Below, piece by piece: positions 13,797 through 14,305 of a stretch of 14,305 nt of DNA. The translations under genes and the position numbers were made by a program. Source of the DNA: an uncultured Bacteroidales bacterium (GTDB lineage Bacteria; Bacteroidota; Bacteroidia; Bacteroidales; Paludibacteraceae); assembly GCA_903929065.1 (NCBI GenBank), contig CAIYTJ010000486.1:1-14305 (forward strand), in the 5' to 3' direction. Below the pieces are notes generated by a model. That model was given only the letters and a program-made list of their open reading frames with translations. It ran no database searches and had not been told where the DNA came from. How positions within the stretch are numbered: the stretch's first letter is position 1; every line of letters begins with the position of its first letter.

Positions 13797-14183
13797 ATGG
13801 AAGTAATAAATGCCTTAGGAAGAAGAAAAGCGGCTGTTGCTCGTGTTTTCGTGAGCGAAGGAACAGGACAAATTACAATTAACAAACGTGATATCTCTGT
13901 ATATTTCCCTTCACCAATTCTACAGTATGTTGTAAAACAACCTCTTAATAAATTAGGAGTTGTTGAAAAATATGATATCAAAGTAAATCTCGATGGAGGT
14001 GGCTTCAACGGACAAGCCGGAGCTTTACGCTTAGCTATTGCCCGTGCGTTGGTGAAAATCAACCCTGAAGACAAACCTGCATTAAAAGCAGACGGATTCA
14101 TGACCCGCGACCCACGTGAAGTGGAACGTAAAAAACCGGGACAACCAAAAGCTCGCAAGAGATTCCAGTTCTCAAAACGTTAA
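13797..14183 (+). CDS. rpsI: 30S ribosomal protein S9
   Basis: A full-length 128-residue S9, a small-subunit head protein whose C-terminal tail reaches the P-site tRNA. Visible family blocks are ALGRRKAAVARVFV, GTGQITINKRD, the YFPSPILQYVV segment, GGGFNGQAGALRLAIARAL, and the basic tail ending RKRFQFSKR with the invariant terminal SKR. It is co-transcribed with rplM (5-nt gap). In related genomes rpsB and tsf usually follow, and that continuation would lie beyond the right edge. Confidence 0.98.
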   Translation: MEVINALGRRKAAVARVFVSEGTGQITINKRDISVYFPSPILQYVVKQPLNKLGVVEKYDIKVNLDGGGFNGQAGALRLAIARALVKINPEDKPALKADGFMTRDPREVERKKPGQPKARKRFQFSKR

Positions 14184-14188
14184 TATTA

Positions 14189-14253
14189 TTTACCATTTTT
14201 CGATTTACCATTTACCATTTTTTCAGGCGGTTTAAACACCAATAGTAAATGGT
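14189..14253. repeat. ACCATTT short repeats with inverted copy after rpsI
   Basis: TTTACCATTT occurs at 14189 and 14204, with an overlapping third copy of TTACCATTT from 14212. The inverted GTAAATGGT lies at 14245-14253 and pairs perfectly over 9 bp with 14207-14215 around a 29-nt loop. There is no U tract after it, so it is not a standard terminator. The remaining 52 nt to the window end show no gene. Confidence 0.5.
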
Positions 14254-14305
14254 CAATGAATAAATAGTAACTGGATTTGGTTTAGTATCTAAATTATCGG
14301 GACTC

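Noticed and set aside
13784..14158. 124-codon open frame opposite rpsI
   Set aside because: Antisense shadow of a certain ribosomal protein gene.
1..14305. CRISPR arrays, tRNA or rRNA genes, insertion sequences, phage or integrase genes
   Set aside because: No regular spacer-repeat pattern, cloverleaf, transposase-like frame or terminal inverted repeats were found.

Overview
The window comes from an AT-rich Bacteroidota chromosome, probably Bacteroidales or a close relative. The evidence is the Bacteroidia-type rplM-rpsI pair, five proteins with C-terminal type IX secretion (T9SS) sorting domains of the YPNP/GIY kind, promoters of the TTTG-N19-TAnnTTTG type, and a near absence of Shine-Dalgarno sequences.

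Region 1 (1-11291, all minus strand) reads as one long operon of seven genes, with gaps of 1, 7, 62 and 2 nt followed by overlaps of 1 and 4 nt. In transcription order it encodes: an SMP-30/gluconolactonase propeller fused to a metallophosphoesterase; a double DUF1566/Lcl_C protein with a cysteine-less formylglycine-generating-enzyme-like (FGE-like) fold; two arylsulfotransferase (ASST)-like paralogues; a second metallophosphoesterase paralogous to the first; a LytS-type sensor histidine kinase; and a LytTR-type response regulator cut by the window edge. The first five carry signal peptides and T9SS tags, so they should be surface-bound or secreted. The last two form a two-component system translationally coupled to the last secreted enzyme. 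My inference is an outer-surface system handling phosphate or sulfate esters, or another polyanionic ligand, with its own sensor. The substrate cannot be read from the sequence.

Region 2 (11292-11558) separates the operon from an upstream peroxiredoxin gene. It holds a good rho-independent terminator for the peroxiredoxin, two perfect 15-nt dyads, and a -7 promoter box that supports the internal start at 11291 for the first operon gene.

Region 3 (11559-13085, minus strand) has two ordinary single genes: an exported 1-Cys peroxiredoxin and a 3-methyladenine DNA glycosylase. The glycosylase has a -7 box so close to its ATG that the message may be leaderless.

Region 4 (13086-14305, plus strand) is core genome: a near-perfect promoter, a leader of about 130 nt with a 25-nt direct repeat at its start, rplM (GTG start), rpsI, and a spacer with short ACCATTT repeats. 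No tRNA, rRNA, CRISPR array, transposase or integrase was seen.
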